Notes under the pieces: model-generated
Told to the model about the DNA's origin: nothing
Databases searched by the model: none
The model's input: the letters and a program-made list of their open reading frames with translations, nothing else
From: Closterium sp. Naga37s-1
Lineage: Eukaryota; Streptophyta; Zygnematophyceae; Desmidiales; Closteriaceae
Assembly: GCA_947471745.1 (NCBI GenBank)
Contig: CANJKZ010000080.1
Span: forward strand, 2,091,501 to 2,155,500
DNA length: 64,000 nucleotides
Direction: 5' to 3'
Shown here: positions 63,504 through 64,000 of the stretch, one piece after another
How positions within the stretch are numbered: position 1 is the first letter of the stretch
Layout: every line of letters starts with the position of its first letter
Program-made: the position numbers and the translations under genes

Positions 63504-64000
63504 GGTGGCCAGATGCAGCTCCAGCGACGTCCACGCGAGTCTCTCACGCCCCAGCAGCTTCGTGAGTGGTACACTAGTTGGGGTTGTGGCGGTAGCCGTC
63601 GTGGCTGTCGCCCTGGAGCTGGTCAGTCGGGAGCGTCTGGCAGTGGCCAGCTGCAGCTGCAGCGGCGTCCGCGCGAGACACTTACGCCCAAGCAGCTTCG
63701 TGAGTGGTACGCTCAAAGTAGAGGGTCTTTGAGTACCGTTCGCTGCCCGTACGTCATTCGCATAGGTGATCGGACGGGTCAGGCTTGCGGGACGCTTAGT
63801 CACACACAGTCCCGCTGCTTCGCCTGTCTGAGCGACGCCTGGCGTACCGAGTTTGGCGACGAGGATGAGCTCCCCAACTGGGTGGAGCTGCTTGGGCAGA
63901 AGGTAGATATATTTGCTCTTGACTATAATGCTATTCTCACTGCCATGTATGCATTGCCTACTAGTGCTGACCGTGCCTGTTGCCTGTGCGTACCGCCTGA
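63504..64000 (+). pseudogene. Element H gag C-terminus, partial
   Basis: Open to the end of the window. It holds two in-frame copies, 138 bases apart, of a segment ending LTPQQLREWY and LTPKQLREWY (63541-63573, 63682-63711), then CPYVIRIGDRTGQACGTLSH with TQSRCF (knuckle variant with four residues before His), LDYNAILTAMYALPTSAD and LCVPP, which leads to the protease in relatives. Confidence 0.82.

Larger units (their letters stand above)
62215..64000 (+). mobile_element. Copia element H, 5' part, runs off the window
   Basis: A plus-strand LTR (62215-62348), initiator-Met primer site TGGTATCAGAGC, a hairpin leader, long minisatellites, and the end of gag to position 64000. The gag capsid is missing: the arrays run directly into the region just before the zinc knuckle. 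It is inserted into the leader of G. The second LTR and target duplication lie outside the window. Confidence 0.85.

Overview
This is eukaryotic, GC-rich DNA from the green lineage. The one recognisable host gene (26904-33493) is a nine-exon chloroplast FZO-like dynamin GTPase (FZL), a family of land plants and algae. Around it lies a graveyard of LTR retrotransposons, several with tRNA-iMet-type primer sites. A streptophyte alga is my best guess (Zygnematophyceae such as Closterium would fit the texture), but the sequence does not prove it.

Layout. 1-5276: decayed Ty3/gypsy chromovirus (+) with gag, protease, RT, RNase H, integrase, chromodomain and a truncated 3' LTR. 5247-6103: unidentified minus-strand reading frames. 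6620-16990: a decayed non-LTR reverse transcriptase gene split in frame by a complete 7.7-kb Ty1/copia element A (7017-14716, minus, 5-bp target duplication GACAA). 17062-18155: GA-rich repeats and a decayed copy of a small LTR element. 18841-23600: fragments (Ty3 RNase H, a decaying multi-exon coiled-coil gene, a 355-bp solo chromovirus LTR with duplication GAAAC, copia RT debris, an AT microsatellite, small hairpins). 23605-26454: copia F (minus, truncated). 26904-33493: FZL, with minisatellites in introns 1, 3 and 4. 33556-39685: copia D (minus), fused head-to-head to copia E (plus, 39686-45894). 46303-62214: copia G (minus), a stack of nested insertions: a 134-bp solo LTR in its gag (duplication AGGGT); the almost intact 7.2-kb copia B inside that solo LTR (52306-59501, duplication CCCAC, LTRs differing at one site); a 1,767-bp non-autonomous LTR element with a 260-codon ORF in the first codons of gag (59854-61620, duplication GGGAC, LTRs differing at four sites); and copia H in the G leader (62215 to the window end).

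The copia copies B, D, E, F, G and H form one lineage: gag-protease-integrase-RT-RNase H in one frame, LTRs of about 134 bp beginning TGTCAAA and ending TAACA, and the tract TATGGGGGTG next to the 3' LTR where it is preserved. They share features I do not recognise as standard: an unusual gag zinc knuckle (C-X13-C-X3/4-H-X4-C-F), copy-specific GC-rich minisatellites between primer site and gag, and in one subfamily a short L-R-E-W-Y motif found both in gag and in the integrase-RT linker. H and B also share with the small non-autonomous elements a hairpin with changed but still paired stems just after the primer site, followed by GGGCCCACC. This suggests the small element is mobilised by the copia lineage. 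No tRNA, rRNA or CRISPR feature was seen. All boundaries and repeat matches were read by eye.
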